From contig JAFGBG010000078.1 of assembly GCA_016933295.1 (NCBI GenBank), forward strand, positions 1 to 50,860: a DNA stretch of 50,860 bases, given 5' to 3'. The DNA is from Sedimentisphaerales bacterium. Lineage in GTDB: Bacteria; Planctomycetota; Phycisphaerae; Sedimentisphaerales; Anaerobacaceae. The translations under genes were made by a program, and so were the position numbers. Positions 34,717-43,553 of the stretch are shown here, one piece after another. Numbering within the stretch: position 1 is the first letter of the stretch; each line of letters begins with the position of its first letter. A model generated the notes under the pieces. It was not told where the DNA came from and ran no database searches. It was given only the letters and a program-made list of their open reading frames with translations.

Positions 34717-36165
34717 ATGGCAAATACAAGATACAAAGTTCTCCTTATCGAGGACAACCAGATCGAGCAACGAATGTTTCAGCGGTTTGTGGAAAACAAT
34801 GCTATTCCTTACGACTGTACCATTGTTGGATCTGTTTCGGAAGCTCGAAAGGTGTGGAATTCCGAAAAATATGACATTGTCATTTCCGATCACGACCTGG
34901 GTGACGGGACAGCCTTCGATATCCTTGATTTGGGTAAGGATAAGGATACGCCTATAATTGTGGTAACCGGTGCCGGCGACGAGGAAACGGCGGTCAAAGC
35001 GTGGAAAGCGGGGGCTTATGATTATCTGGTTAAAGATGTGGACCAAAACTATCTCAAGGCTATCCCGATTACCGTGGAAAATGCCATCAATCATAGAATG
35101 ATTGAGAAGAAACTCCGGCTGCTTTCCGGCGCCGTGATGAGCACCGAGGACAGTGTCTATATTACCGATATGAAAGGGACAATTATTTTCGTGAACAGGG
35201 CTTTCTGCAAAACCTACGGATACACCGAGCAGGAGATAATCGGCGAAAACAGCAGCGTTCTCTGGATACAAAAGAAACAGGGAGAAAATACAAGAAGTGT
35301 CTTTCAAACCCGCTCTTTTGGGAGCGGCTGGGAAGTCGGATTCTATCATAGACGTAAAGATGACAGCATTTTTCCGGTATCTCTTTCCAGATCCACAATC
35401 AAAGACGCCAATAAAAATGATGTTGCCATAGTTGGTGTGGCGCACGATATTTCCGAACGGATGCTCATAGAAGACGAGCTGAGAACAACAAGTCTTAAGT
35501 TCAAGAAGAGAAATCATCTGCATAACGAAATTGCCATTATGGTGGCTGAGACTCTGAAAAAACTATTAGCCGACGGCAACATCGATCATGCGGCAAAGAT
35601 TATCTGCGATTATCTCGAAATTTCAAAAATCAATGCGGATAAAATTGAGCTCGAACGCACCAGCTTTAATTTTCCGGTTTTGTTGTCTCAGGTTGCAGAA
35701 GTCTTATCGCCTAATGCGGCCCGAAAAAACATAGAACTTAACATTTCCAAGTCGGATTCCGAACTTGTCGTTTATGCCGACTATGACAGAATGGCACAAA
35801 TTCTGGGCGGTCTTCTTCATAGAGCAATAATGCTTTCTGCCGCAAACAGCAGTATCAACGTACAGATTAAAAACGGCGAAAACGAGATTGTCGTAGAGAT
35901 ACACGATAGCGGGCCTCCTAACGGTTCTAATGAAATACATATGCTTGTTAATAATTCTGAATGGATCAAAGAGCAGTTTCATTCCGGACGGGAAGATATA
36001 GCTCTCGGACTTAGGATAGCAAAGGAACTGGTAGAGATGCATGGCGGACGGATATGGACCGAACATGCGAGAAAAGGAAGAGGAAGCATTTTCTGTTTTA
36101 CCGTTCCGAAGACGGGCGTTCCAAAGAAAATAAATATGGTGATGAACTCAACAAGCATAAACTAA
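34717..36165 (+). CDS. Receiver-PAS protein with degenerate histidine-kinase core
   Basis: A 482-residue protein. The receiver domain (1-125) has Asp about 58 in VISDHDLGDG; the PAS domain (about 137-258) ends VGVAHDISERM. The kinase core is unusual. The dimerisation helix has HLHNEIAIMVAETL instead of an SHELR/TPL box. The expected N-box reads QILGGLLHRAIMLSA, with Gly and Arg where the two conserved Asn should be. G1 is HDSGPPNG. The last part (DIALGLRIAKELVEMHGG) is still kinase-like. It is likely a non-catalytic or ADP-insensitive receiver scaffold. The ORF-track start is replaced by the ATG at 34717, with GGAG 9 nt upstream. It is the last gene of the cluster; no DNA-binding domain occurs in any of the four. 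Confidence 0.88.
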   Translation: MANTRYKVLLIEDNQIEQRMFQRFVENNAIPYDCTIVGSVSEARKVWNSEKYDIVISDHDLGDGTAFDILDLGKDKDTPIIVVTGAGDEETAVKAWKAGAYDYLVKDVDQNYLKAIPITVENAINHRMIEKKLRLLSGAVMSTEDSVYITDMKGTIIFVNRAFCKTYGYTEQEIIGENSSVLWIQKKQGENTRSVFQTRSFGSGWEVGFYHRRKDDSIFPVSLSRSTIKDANKNDVAIVGVAHDISERMLIEDELRTTSLKFKKRNHLHNEIAIMVAETLKKLLADGNIDHAAKIICDYLEISKINADKIELERTSFNFPVLLSQVAEVLSPNAARKNIELNISKSDSELVVYADYDRMAQILGGLLHRAIMLSAANSSINVQIKNGENEIVVEIHDSGPPNGSNEIHMLVNNSEWIKEQFHSGREDIALGLRIAKELVEMHGGRIWTEHARKGRGSIFCFTVPKTGVPKKINMVMNSTSIN

Positions 36166-36714
36166 AATTTTAGAATTGTGACTCGCAAAACCGGACTGTC
36201 GCGGCTAAAACTGTGTCGGTTCAGGGAAACGAAAAAAACCGGCGGAAACCGGTGTTGGCGACTCGCAAGAGCAAATGGCGCCGTAACAATCTACACCATT
36301 GATTTACTTTTACATTCCTTCACAACAGCTAAAATTAGGTATCATTCGAGTCTGAGGGATAATGTGTCACGTATTTTAAAGTAAGGTGACAAAAGACGAT
36401 ACCGAAGCTCTTTTCGATGCAAGGCAGGAAAGGGAGTTGAAATTTTCAGGCATATCTGCTATTATATTACGGTTAACAAGGATTCTCCATAAGGGGGCCT
36501 TAGGAAGCACAATGACTAAACGATATTGTGATTTGCCAAAAGATAGCCGGCCTATTCGGCGAAAAGCCAATGCCTTTTAGCGAGATTTTTTGTTATTGTA
36601 GGTTTGCCGAGATACCGAAGAATGGTGTAAATGAATTGGGTAAAAACTTGATTTTTGGAGTAAAATCGCAGATTTAGAGCAAGAATTTTGAGTCGAAAGC
36701 GGTAGAAATAAACT
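36166..36714. other. 549-bp leader region upstream of fhs, possible structured RNA
   Basis: No convincing gene. The 36180-36290 part can fold into nested hairpins: AACCG/CGGTT around 36190-36222, ACCGG/CCGGT near 36237-36253, and GTTGGCG...CGCC enclosing a CTC-GCAA-GAG stem with GNRA-type loop near 36253-36290. GACTCGCAA is repeated at about 36180 and 36260. The rest (36300-36714) is AT-rich; the GTG-started ORF at 36386-36580 has no Shine-Dalgarno site. A cis-acting RNA controlling fhs is possible but not shown. Confidence 0.3.
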
Positions 36715-38478
36715 ATGAATCTTGATCCAACAAAAATGAAAGACTGGCAGATTGCAGAAGCTGCCGAAGAGGTGATGAAACCCATTGTTCAGTTAGGCCA
36801 GGAGCTTGGTCTTCAGGATGGTGAGTTGCTGCCGATGGGCCGGAATCTGGCCAAGGTAGATAATAAAAAAGTTCTTTCCCGACTTTCGGATGGCCCGACG
36901 GCAAAATATATTGACGTAACCGCCATAACACCGACACCGCTGGGAGAAGGCAAGACCACCACAACTATTGGTTTGATTGAAGGACTTGGCAAGCTCAAAA
37001 AACGAGTTATCGGTGCGATTCGCCAGCCGAGCAGCGGCCCGACTTTCAATATAAAAGGTTCCGCCGCCGGAGGGGGCCTGGCCCAGTGTATTCCACTGAC
37101 GCCGCTGTCCATCCGCCTGACCGGGGATATCGATTTTATAACGAACGCTCATAATCTTGCGATGATTGCATTGACCTCTCGCATGCAGCATGAAAGAAAC
37201 TATGACGATGCCAGACTGGCTAAAAGCAATCTTACACGCATCGACATCGATCCCGAACGGATAGATATGAGATGGGCCATGGATTTCTGCGCACAATCAT
37301 TGCGGAATATCAGGATCGGCCGGGGCGGAAAAATGGACGGCTACGAGATGGACTCGGGCTTTCAGATGACCTCTTCGAGCGAAGTGATGGCGATACTCGC
37401 CGTTTCAAAGAATCTGAAGGACCTGCGCCGTCGAATAGCTAAAATCGTTGTTGCCTACGACAAGAAAGGCAACGAGGTGACAACCGCCGACCTTGAGGTC
37501 GATGGCGCTATGACGGCCTGGCTGGTCGATGTCGTCCACCCGAATTTGCTTCAGACCATCGAGGGCCAGCCGGTTTTTGTTCATGCCGGTCCTTTCGCGA
37601 ATATCGCCATAGGGCAGAGTTCCATCATCGCCGATATGCTGGGCACAAAATTGGGCGAATACCATGTCACCGAGAGCGGCTTCGGCGCCGATATAGGTTT
37701 CGAGAAATTCTGGAATCTCAAGTGCCGCATTTCCGGCCTTGTCCCGGACGCCGTTGTTATCGTTGCCACCGTTCGCGCTTTGAAAATGCACGGCGGCGGC
37801 CCCGTAGTCAAGCCCGGCATACCTCTGAGCGAGGAATATACTTCCGAGAATCTCGAACTTCTCGAGAAAGGCTGCGAGAACCTCATTGCTCATATCGAAA
37901 CAGTTAAAAAGAGCGGGGTCCAGCCGGTCGTCTGCGTCAACCACTTCGAAACCGACACGAACAAGGAAACCGAGCTTGTGTGTAAAATATCCGAGCAATG
38001 CGGTGCTCATGCCGCCGTGTCGAGGCATTGGCTCAGGGGCGGTGAGGGAGCGATAGATCTGGCCGAGGCGGTCATGGATGCCTGTAACACAAAAAACAAT
38101 TTTCAGTTCCTTTACGATCTGGATACGCCGCTTGTAAAGCGCATCGAGTTAATCGCCAGGGAAGTTTATGGGGCAAGTGGCGTCACATATACGGACAGGG
38201 CAATGAAAAAAGTCAAAGAGCTGGAAGCTGACCCGACTGCGCGACATTTAGGGACCTGTATGGTAAAGACACATTTGAGCCTGTCACATGATCCGGACCT
38301 TAAGGGGAGGCCGACCGGCTGGGAGCTTCCTATTAGTGACATTCTGATTTACAAGGGAGCCGGTTTTATCGTGCCTGTGGCCGGCGCAATCAAGCTTATG
38401 CCGGGAACGGCTTCCAATCCGGCGTTTCGTCGTATCGATGTGGACGTTGAGACCGGCAAAGTGCAGGGACTATTTTAA
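36715..38478 (+). CDS. fhs: Formate-tetrahydrofolate ligase
   Basis: The 587-residue product matches formate-THF ligase over its full length and is somewhat longer than the usual 555-560. It activates formate with ATP onto tetrahydrofolate, giving 10-formyl-THF, in the cytoplasm. Visible motifs: ITPTPLGEGKTTTTIGL (P-loop, about 70-86), RQPSSGPTFNIKGSAAGGG, the LTGDIDFITNAHNLAMIA segment and PGTASNPAF near the end. In Wood-Ljungdahl or reductive glycine metabolism this is the formate entry step; elsewhere it feeds purines and fMet. The SD is weak (AAGCGG). folD follows after 45 bp on the same strand, so together they interconvert formate and methylene-THF. Confidence 0.97.
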   Translation: MNLDPTKMKDWQIAEAAEEVMKPIVQLGQELGLQDGELLPMGRNLAKVDNKKVLSRLSDGPTAKYIDVTAITPTPLGEGKTTTTIGLIEGLGKLKKRVIGAIRQPSSGPTFNIKGSAAGGGLAQCIPLTPLSIRLTGDIDFITNAHNLAMIALTSRMQHERNYDDARLAKSNLTRIDIDPERIDMRWAMDFCAQSLRNIRIGRGGKMDGYEMDSGFQMTSSSEVMAILAVSKNLKDLRRRIAKIVVAYDKKGNEVTTADLEVDGAMTAWLVDVVHPNLLQTIEGQPVFVHAGPFANIAIGQSSIIADMLGTKLGEYHVTESGFGADIGFEKFWNLKCRISGLVPDAVVIVATVRALKMHGGGPVVKPGIPLSEEYTSENLELLEKGCENLIAHIETVKKSGVQPVVCVNHFETDTNKETELVCKISEQCGAHAAVSRHWLRGGEGAIDLAEAVMDACNTKNNFQFLYDLDTPLVKRIELIAREVYGASGVTYTDRAMKKVKELEADPTARHLGTCMVKTHLSLSHDPDLKGRPTGWELPISDILIYKGAGFIVPVAGAIKLMPGTASNPAFRRIDVDVETGKVQGLF

Positions 38479-38523
38479 TCTTTTTGTTTTTGATTGGTTT
38501 TGGCAATATGGGAGTGTTAACTG

Positions 38524-39417
38524 ATGACAGCGAAAATTATTGACGGCAAACAAATCGCCGCTGATATGAGAGCCGAATTAAAGCAGGAGGTTGCCGGACT
38601 GAAAAAACAGGGTATCGTTCCAGGACTGGGGGTTATCCTGGTCGGCGATGATCCGGCGTCACAATCTTATGTAACGGCCAAGGAGCGCGACTGCGAGGAA
38701 ATAGGGATTTATTCCGACGACAACCGCCTGCCCGATTCGATCTCCCGGAAGGAACTGATGGCTCTTGTGGAGAAAATGAACGACGATCCCAAAATCAACG
38801 GCATTCTGGTTCAATTGCCTCTGCCCCGGGGTTTTGACGAGTCGGAAGTCCTTTTTGCCATCAATCCGGCAAAAGATGTCGACGGCTTTCATCCTGTAAA
38901 TGTCGGCAGGATGGTAATCGGCGAAAAGGCGTTTTTGCCCTGCACGCCCCACGGCGTCGTTAAATTATTGATTCGAAGCGGCGTAACTATCGAGGGAGCC
39001 AATGTTGTCGTTGTCGGGCGGAGCAACCTCGTCGGTAAGCCTCTGGCGAATATGCTGGTTCAGAAAAAGCCGAACGCCAACGCAACAGTGACAATCTGCC
39101 ATACCCGAACCAAAGACCTTGCAGCGCACACGAAACGGGCCGATATAATTGTCGCCGCTGCGGGTCGACCCAATACCGTCACGGCGGAAATGGTCAAAGA
39201 AGGAGCGGTTGTAATCGATGTCGGTGTCAATCGACTCGAAGATGCGACAAAGAAAAAAGGTTATCGTTTGGTCGGGGATGTCGATTTCGAGGCGGTTAAA
39301 GAAAAAGCTTCTCTGATTACTCCCGTGCCCGGCGGCGTTGGACCGATGACCAGAACCATGCTGCTTTATAATACGATCGAATCGGCAAAAATTGCCGCAG
39401 GACTTGAGATTGAATGA
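38524..39417 (+). CDS. folD: Bifunctional methylene-THF dehydrogenase / methenyl-THF cyclohydrolase
   Basis: A 297-residue FolD with the usual length and motifs: SYVTAKERDCEEIGI (active-site Tyr and Lys), GILVQLPLPRGFDE, DVDGFHPVNVGRM, CTPHGVVKLL, VVVGRSNLVGKPLANML (Rossmann loop for NADP) and the closing PGGVGPMTRTML. It converts methylene-THF to methenyl-THF and then to 10-formyl-THF, reversibly, using NADP. Lying just after fhs it completes the folate C1 branch. The ATG has a modest upstream GGGAG. The next gene on this strand is a porin after about 580 bp, so the fhs-folD transcript probably ends here, but I found no clear hairpin. Confidence 0.97.
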   Translation: MTAKIIDGKQIAADMRAELKQEVAGLKKQGIVPGLGVILVGDDPASQSYVTAKERDCEEIGIYSDDNRLPDSISRKELMALVEKMNDDPKINGILVQLPLPRGFDESEVLFAINPAKDVDGFHPVNVGRMVIGEKAFLPCTPHGVVKLLIRSGVTIEGANVVVVGRSNLVGKPLANMLVQKKPNANATVTICHTRTKDLAAHTKRADIIVAAAGRPNTVTAEMVKEGAVVIDVGVNRLEDATKKKGYRLVGDVDFEAVKEKASLITPVPGGVGPMTRTMLLYNTIESAKIAAGLEIE

Positions 39418-39997
39418 GCGGCGATTGCTTTTTCAACGGGCACTTTTTGATTGAAAGATTATAAAGAATTCTTCCCGGCGTATGAAATCATGGGTCTCGG
39501 TTTGTTCCTCTCCGGTACCGGTCCATTTCTACCCGGCGGCCATATTAATACTGATATATGTGTTTTTAAGATATTTTGTGAAAATTTCAGGTTTTGCTCC
39601 TAACATCATACAATTTCAGGAATAAGCAACATTTTTTTACTATAGCCCAAAATCGAGATTAGTTGCTTTGAAAAAGCTTATTAATGTTATATTCCTGTTT
39701 GTAGTATTTTTTTGCCGCATTTTATAGGACCGCATGTTTTTGTCGACAATTGTTGTAAGCCCGTTATCAATATAAATATCAATCATATCGGCAGAGTTTC
39801 TTGACGTTTTATAAAGGCGGGGATATATTATCACGCTTTGCACTCTATTTAGGCTGTTTGTTTTTATAGCTATCAGAGGGCAGTAGAACATAAATCGTTT
39901 GGTAACGGCAATAGAATTGTAAGAAAATGTTGGTCTATGATGAGCAGTAAGTCAAATGCTCAAAGCAAATGCAAATTGTAAGAAAAAGGAGTTAAAA
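39418..39997. other. 580-bp intergenic region between folD and the porin
   Basis: AT-rich. The only long ORF (39640-39891 minus, 83 codons) has no Shine-Dalgarno site, no recognised domain and a composition like the surrounding DNA, so it is not called. No terminator, repeat array or riboswitch was recognised. Confidence 0.5.
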
Positions 39998-41305
39998 ATG
40001 AGAAAAACAATGTACCTACTCAGTATTGTTCTGATGCTGGTCTCGGCAGGATTTTCCAGCGCGGCAGGTGCCGGTGGTTCAACCGATGAAAATGCCGAGC
40101 TTCGGCAGAAAATCGACAAACTTGACAAAGAGCTCGAAAGCCTCAGGCAAACCTTCGCGCAACAGAGCGGCACCTCGGTGGATGTGCTGCCGAAACCTGT
40201 TTGGTCGAATCTGGATATCCAGTTATATGGTTATCTGAAGCTCGATTCGGCCTATGATACATCACGTATCGAGAACGGCAATTATGCCAAATGGGTCACT
40301 TCAGAAAGCACTAACGATGACGATGACCAGTTCAATATGACCGCCAACGAGACTCGGCTGGGAATGTTAATTAACGGCCCGGACAACGGTGGTGTGATAA
40401 CAAGCGGCAGAGTGGAAGTTGATTTTTATGGTGGTGGAGACGAGAACAAGTCGCATTTGATGATGCGCCATGCCTATCTCAAATTAGACTGGCCGCAGAG
40501 CAGATTCAGTATTCTCGCCGGTCAGACATCAGATGTAATCAGTCCTTTGTTTCCTTCAACAATAAATTACAGCGTCGGCTGGTGGACGGGAAATATCGGA
40601 TATCGGCGTCCGCAAGTTCGATTCACCAAGGAAATTAGTATCAAGGATGATCTCGATTTGAAGCTGGAAGGTGCTTTTGCCAGGACGATAGGCAGAGCCG
40701 ATGCGGTGGCATCGCCCAACGGCACCGAATCAGGCGAAGATGCAGGCTCGCCCTCCGTACAGGGAAGAGCCAGCATGAAAATTCCGTTGTTCTGGAAAAA
40801 GGTTGCTACTATAGGTATTTCCGGGCATTATGGAAAAGAAGAGTATGATCTGACTACGACGGGCCGAAATACGGAATTCAAGACCTGGTCGCTTAATATG
40901 GATTTGGAACAGCCCGTCAACGATAAACTGGCGATCAAGGCTGAAATATTTACCGGCAAAAATCTGGATGCCTACCTGGGAGGAATCGGTCAGGGCGTGA
41001 TTACAGATACGACACAAGCGGTGTATTATGAAGAAATTGCGAGCAGAGGCGGCTGGATTGCGGCAAGTATCGGGCCCTGGAAGAACAAAAAATTCAATTT
41101 AGGGCTTGCCATGGATGATGTGGACGGCGGCGATATTAATACAGGCGACCGAACACTGAACCGTTCGGTGTTTGGAAACGTGGTTTGTTCCCTGAATAAG
41201 CAAACTGATGTCGGTTTCGAGCTTTCCCACTGGCGGACCGAATACAAAGGCCCCGGCGACGGAGACAGCCTGCGTGCCCAATTGGCCCTGATCTATAAAT
41301 TCTGA
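39998..41305 (+). CDS. Outer-membrane porin, DcaP-like, with N-terminal coiled coil
   Basis: A 435-residue exported protein: signal peptide (1-22), a short coiled coil (about 30-55, ELRQKIDKLDKELESLRQTF) and a beta-barrel of alternating strands ending in a C-terminal Phe, the usual Bam recognition residue. LDIQLYGYLKLDSAYD and the RFSILAGQTSDVISPL segment resemble DcaP-type porins, which carry small carboxylates. This fits its place ahead of acetyl-CoA synthetase and an anion transporter, but the substrate is inferred. The ORF-track start (39956) is replaced by the ATG at 39998, 7 nt after AAGGAG. The coiled coil before the barrel recalls trimeric porins that bind peptidoglycan. Confidence 0.85.
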   Translation: MRKTMYLLSIVLMLVSAGFSSAAGAGGSTDENAELRQKIDKLDKELESLRQTFAQQSGTSVDVLPKPVWSNLDIQLYGYLKLDSAYDTSRIENGNYAKWVTSESTNDDDDQFNMTANETRLGMLINGPDNGGVITSGRVEVDFYGGGDENKSHLMMRHAYLKLDWPQSRFSILAGQTSDVISPLFPSTINYSVGWWTGNIGYRRPQVRFTKEISIKDDLDLKLEGAFARTIGRADAVASPNGTESGEDAGSPSVQGRASMKIPLFWKKVATIGISGHYGKEEYDLTTTGRNTEFKTWSLNMDLEQPVNDKLAIKAEIFTGKNLDAYLGGIGQGVITDTTQAVYYEEIASRGGWIAASIGPWKNKKFNLGLAMDDVDGGDINTGDRTLNRSVFGNVVCSLNKQTDVGFELSHWRTEYKGPGDGDSLRAQLALIYKF

Positions 41306-41323
41306 CAAAACGGTTTTTTTCGG

Positions 41324-41350
41324 TTGACATTTTAGGATCCTTTGTATAGA
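41324..41350 (+). promoter_or_regulatory. Possible promoter of the acetyl-CoA synthetase gene
   Basis: A perfect TTGACA at 41324-41329 is followed after only 15 nt by TATAGA (41345-41350); a 17-nt alternative (TAGAAA) also exists. It leaves a leader of about 145 nt with a small GTTCT/AGAAC hairpin. Confidence 0.4.
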
Positions 41351-41501
41351 AATACGAGTCCAACGTATTTATGTCGGTAGGGGTATGTAATTACATAAAA
41401 CCTCAAATAAAGGGTTCTAAAAGAACTCATATAACTGGCTGAAGGGCATAAATAGAACAGAAATTGATGTGATTTGACGATTGATCTACAAGGAGAACGT
41501 T

Positions 41502-43481
41502 ATGGAACAAAAAAAAGGTATTGATTCTCTCATGACCGAAGAACGCACCTTTCCACCTCCAGAGGCTCTCAGGGCTAATGCTTATATCAATAGCCCTGAA
41601 CAATACCAGAAGATGTGGGAAGCCTCGATTAACGAGCCGGACAGCTTCTGGCTGGAGCAGGCAAAGAGCCTGCATTGGTTCAAGGAACCGACGAAGTCTC
41701 TGGAATACACATGGGATACAAAAGGCCGGAAAATCGAGCATACATGGTTTGCCGACGGCAAAATGAACGTATCATACAATTGTCTTGACCGCCATCTCGG
41801 TACGCCCATTGCGAAAAAAGTCGCCCTGCTCTGGCAGGGAGAAGCCGAAGACGCCGTAAAGAAATATACCTACGAACAACTGTATAAAGAAGTCTGCAAA
41901 TTCGCTAACGTTCTCAAATCGAAGGGTATTGTAAAAGGCGACCGTGTTGCTATTTATATGCCGATGGTTCCCGAGCTTCCGATAGTTATGCTGGCATGTG
42001 CCCGTATCGGCGCGATTCATTCGGTAATTTTCGGCGGATTCAGTGCCGATGCTATTGAAGGTCGTATCAACGATTCGGACTGCAAAATGCTTATAACTTC
42101 CAACGTTTCTCTTCGTGCCGGAAAGCACATCAGGCTCAAGGATATTGCCGATGTCGCGCTGGAAAAAACACCTACCATTGAAAGCGTTGTAGTTGTCAAA
42201 GTCAACGAAGAGCCTTGCAGTATGAAGGACGGCAGAGACTTCTGGTATCACGAAGAGATGTCAAATGCTTCCGAGCAGTGCGAAGCAGAGCCTTTGGATG
42301 CCGAGGACCCGCTGTTTATCCTCTATACCTCCGGTTCTACGGGAAAACCCAAGGGCGTAGTTCATACGACCGCCGGATACCTTATGCATATTACTCTTAC
42401 TCACAAAATCGTTTTCAATGTTCACGACGACGATATTTACTGGTGCACCGCCGATATCGGCTGGGTTACCGGACACAGCTATATTGTTTACGGTCCGCTG
42501 GCGAACGGCAGTACCTCTCTTATGTTCGAGGGTGTGCCCACTTATCCGGATGCCGGCAGATTCTGGCAGATATGCGACAAATTCGGCGTAACGGTATTCT
42601 ATACCGCTCCTACGGCCATCAGAGCATTGATGCGCCAGGGCGACGAATGGCCGGCAAAATACAAGCTGGATACCATGCGTATTCTTGGCACGGTAGGTGA
42701 GCCGATTAATCCGGAGGCATGGATGTGGTATTATGATAAAATCGGCCGCAATCGTTGCCCCATCGTAGATACCTGGTGGCAGACCGAAACCGGCGGTTTT
42801 ATGATTTCGCCTCTGCCCGGCGCTCATACTTTGAAACCCGGCAGTGCAAGCCGGCCCATTTTCGGTGTCGATCCTGTAGTGTTGCGCGACGATGGTACGC
42901 AATGCGACCCGAACGAAGGAGGCAAGCTCTGCATCCGCAAACCCTGGCCGGGCATGATGCGCACCATGTGGGGTGACCATGACAGGTTCATTGATACTTA
43001 CTTCACGATGTATGACAACATTTACTTTGCCGGCGACGGCTGCCGCGTTGACAAAGACGGCGATTACTGGCTGATGGGCAGAATCGACGACGTGGTCAAC
43101 GTTTCCGGTCACCGCATCGGTACGGCGGAAGTCGAAAGCGCACTGGTCAGCCATGAAAAGGTCGCCGAAGCCGCCGTTACACCTGTGCCGCACGAGATTA
43201 AAGGCCAGGGGCTTTATGCCTTTGTGACTCTTGTCGGCGGAGTTGAGGAAAGCGACGAGCTTAAGAAGGAGCTTATCATGCACGTGCGAAAGGAGATTGG
43301 TCCTATCGCGGCTCCGGAAGCGATTCAGTTCGCTCCGGCACTTCCCAAGACACGCTCCGGCAAAATTATGCGACGAATACTGCGTAAAATCGCCGAAAAG
43401 GACACAAGCAATCTTGGCGATATAACCACTCTTGCCGATCCGCATGTGGTCGAAGAGCTCGTTAAAGGTCGAGGTATATAA
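41502..43481 (+). CDS. acs: Acetyl-CoA synthetase (AMP-forming)
   Basis: A 659-residue enzyme of standard length that makes acetyl-CoA from acetate, ATP and CoA via acetyl-AMP. Motifs: YTSGSTGKPKGVVHT (P-loop), VDTWWQTETGG (acetyl pocket), the hinge and GRIDDVVNVSGHRIGTAEVE, and PKTRSGKIMRR, whose Lys about 621 is the residue acetylated in Acs enzymes to switch off the adenylation step. The ATG at 41502 with AAGGAG upstream is preferred over the track start at 41481. Downstream, a terminator hairpin lies before the OFA transporter. A deacetylase of the AcuC type is encoded about 1.6 kb away on the other strand, consistent with control by acetylation (inferred). Confidence 0.97.
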   Translation: MEQKKGIDSLMTEERTFPPPEALRANAYINSPEQYQKMWEASINEPDSFWLEQAKSLHWFKEPTKSLEYTWDTKGRKIEHTWFADGKMNVSYNCLDRHLGTPIAKKVALLWQGEAEDAVKKYTYEQLYKEVCKFANVLKSKGIVKGDRVAIYMPMVPELPIVMLACARIGAIHSVIFGGFSADAIEGRINDSDCKMLITSNVSLRAGKHIRLKDIADVALEKTPTIESVVVVKVNEEPCSMKDGRDFWYHEEMSNASEQCEAEPLDAEDPLFILYTSGSTGKPKGVVHTTAGYLMHITLTHKIVFNVHDDDIYWCTADIGWVTGHSYIVYGPLANGSTSLMFEGVPTYPDAGRFWQICDKFGVTVFYTAPTAIRALMRQGDEWPAKYKLDTMRILGTVGEPINPEAWMWYYDKIGRNRCPIVDTWWQTETGGFMISPLPGAHTLKPGSASRPIFGVDPVVLRDDGTQCDPNEGGKLCIRKPWPGMMRTMWGDHDRFIDTYFTMYDNIYFAGDGCRVDKDGDYWLMGRIDDVVNVSGHRIGTAEVESALVSHEKVAEAAVTPVPHEIKGQGLYAFVTLVGGVEESDELKKELIMHVRKEIGPIAAPEAIQFAPALPKTRSGKIMRRILRKIAEKDTSNLGDITTLADPHVVEELVKGRGI

Positions 43482-43502
43482 AAACCTTGTTTTAAAAATA
43501 GA

Positions 43503-43537
43503 GCCGGATGCGTTTGAAACGCATCCGGCCTGTTTTA
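43503..43537 (+). terminator. Terminator between acs and the OFA transporter
   Basis: A perfect 10-bp stem GCCGGATGCG / CGCATCCGGC with TTTGAAA loop, followed by CTGTTTTATTT. The transporter's SD begins at the end of the T-tract, so partial read-through could set transporter level relative to acs. Confidence 0.8.
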
Positions 43538-43553
43538 TTTGAAAGGGAATTTC

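Noticed and set aside
36180-36290. Match to a c-di-GMP-I riboswitch
   Set aside because: Only short words (CAGGGAAAC, a CGCAA-type segment) resemble it; the conserved core and helix order are not met.
36386-36580. GTG-started 64-codon ORF ahead of fhs
   Set aside because: The start looks protein-like for about 20 residues, but there is no ribosome-binding site and the rest is low quality.
39640-39891. 83-codon minus-strand ORF
   Set aside because: No Shine-Dalgarno site, no domain and AT-rich composition like the flanks. Could be a decayed fragment, but not supportable.
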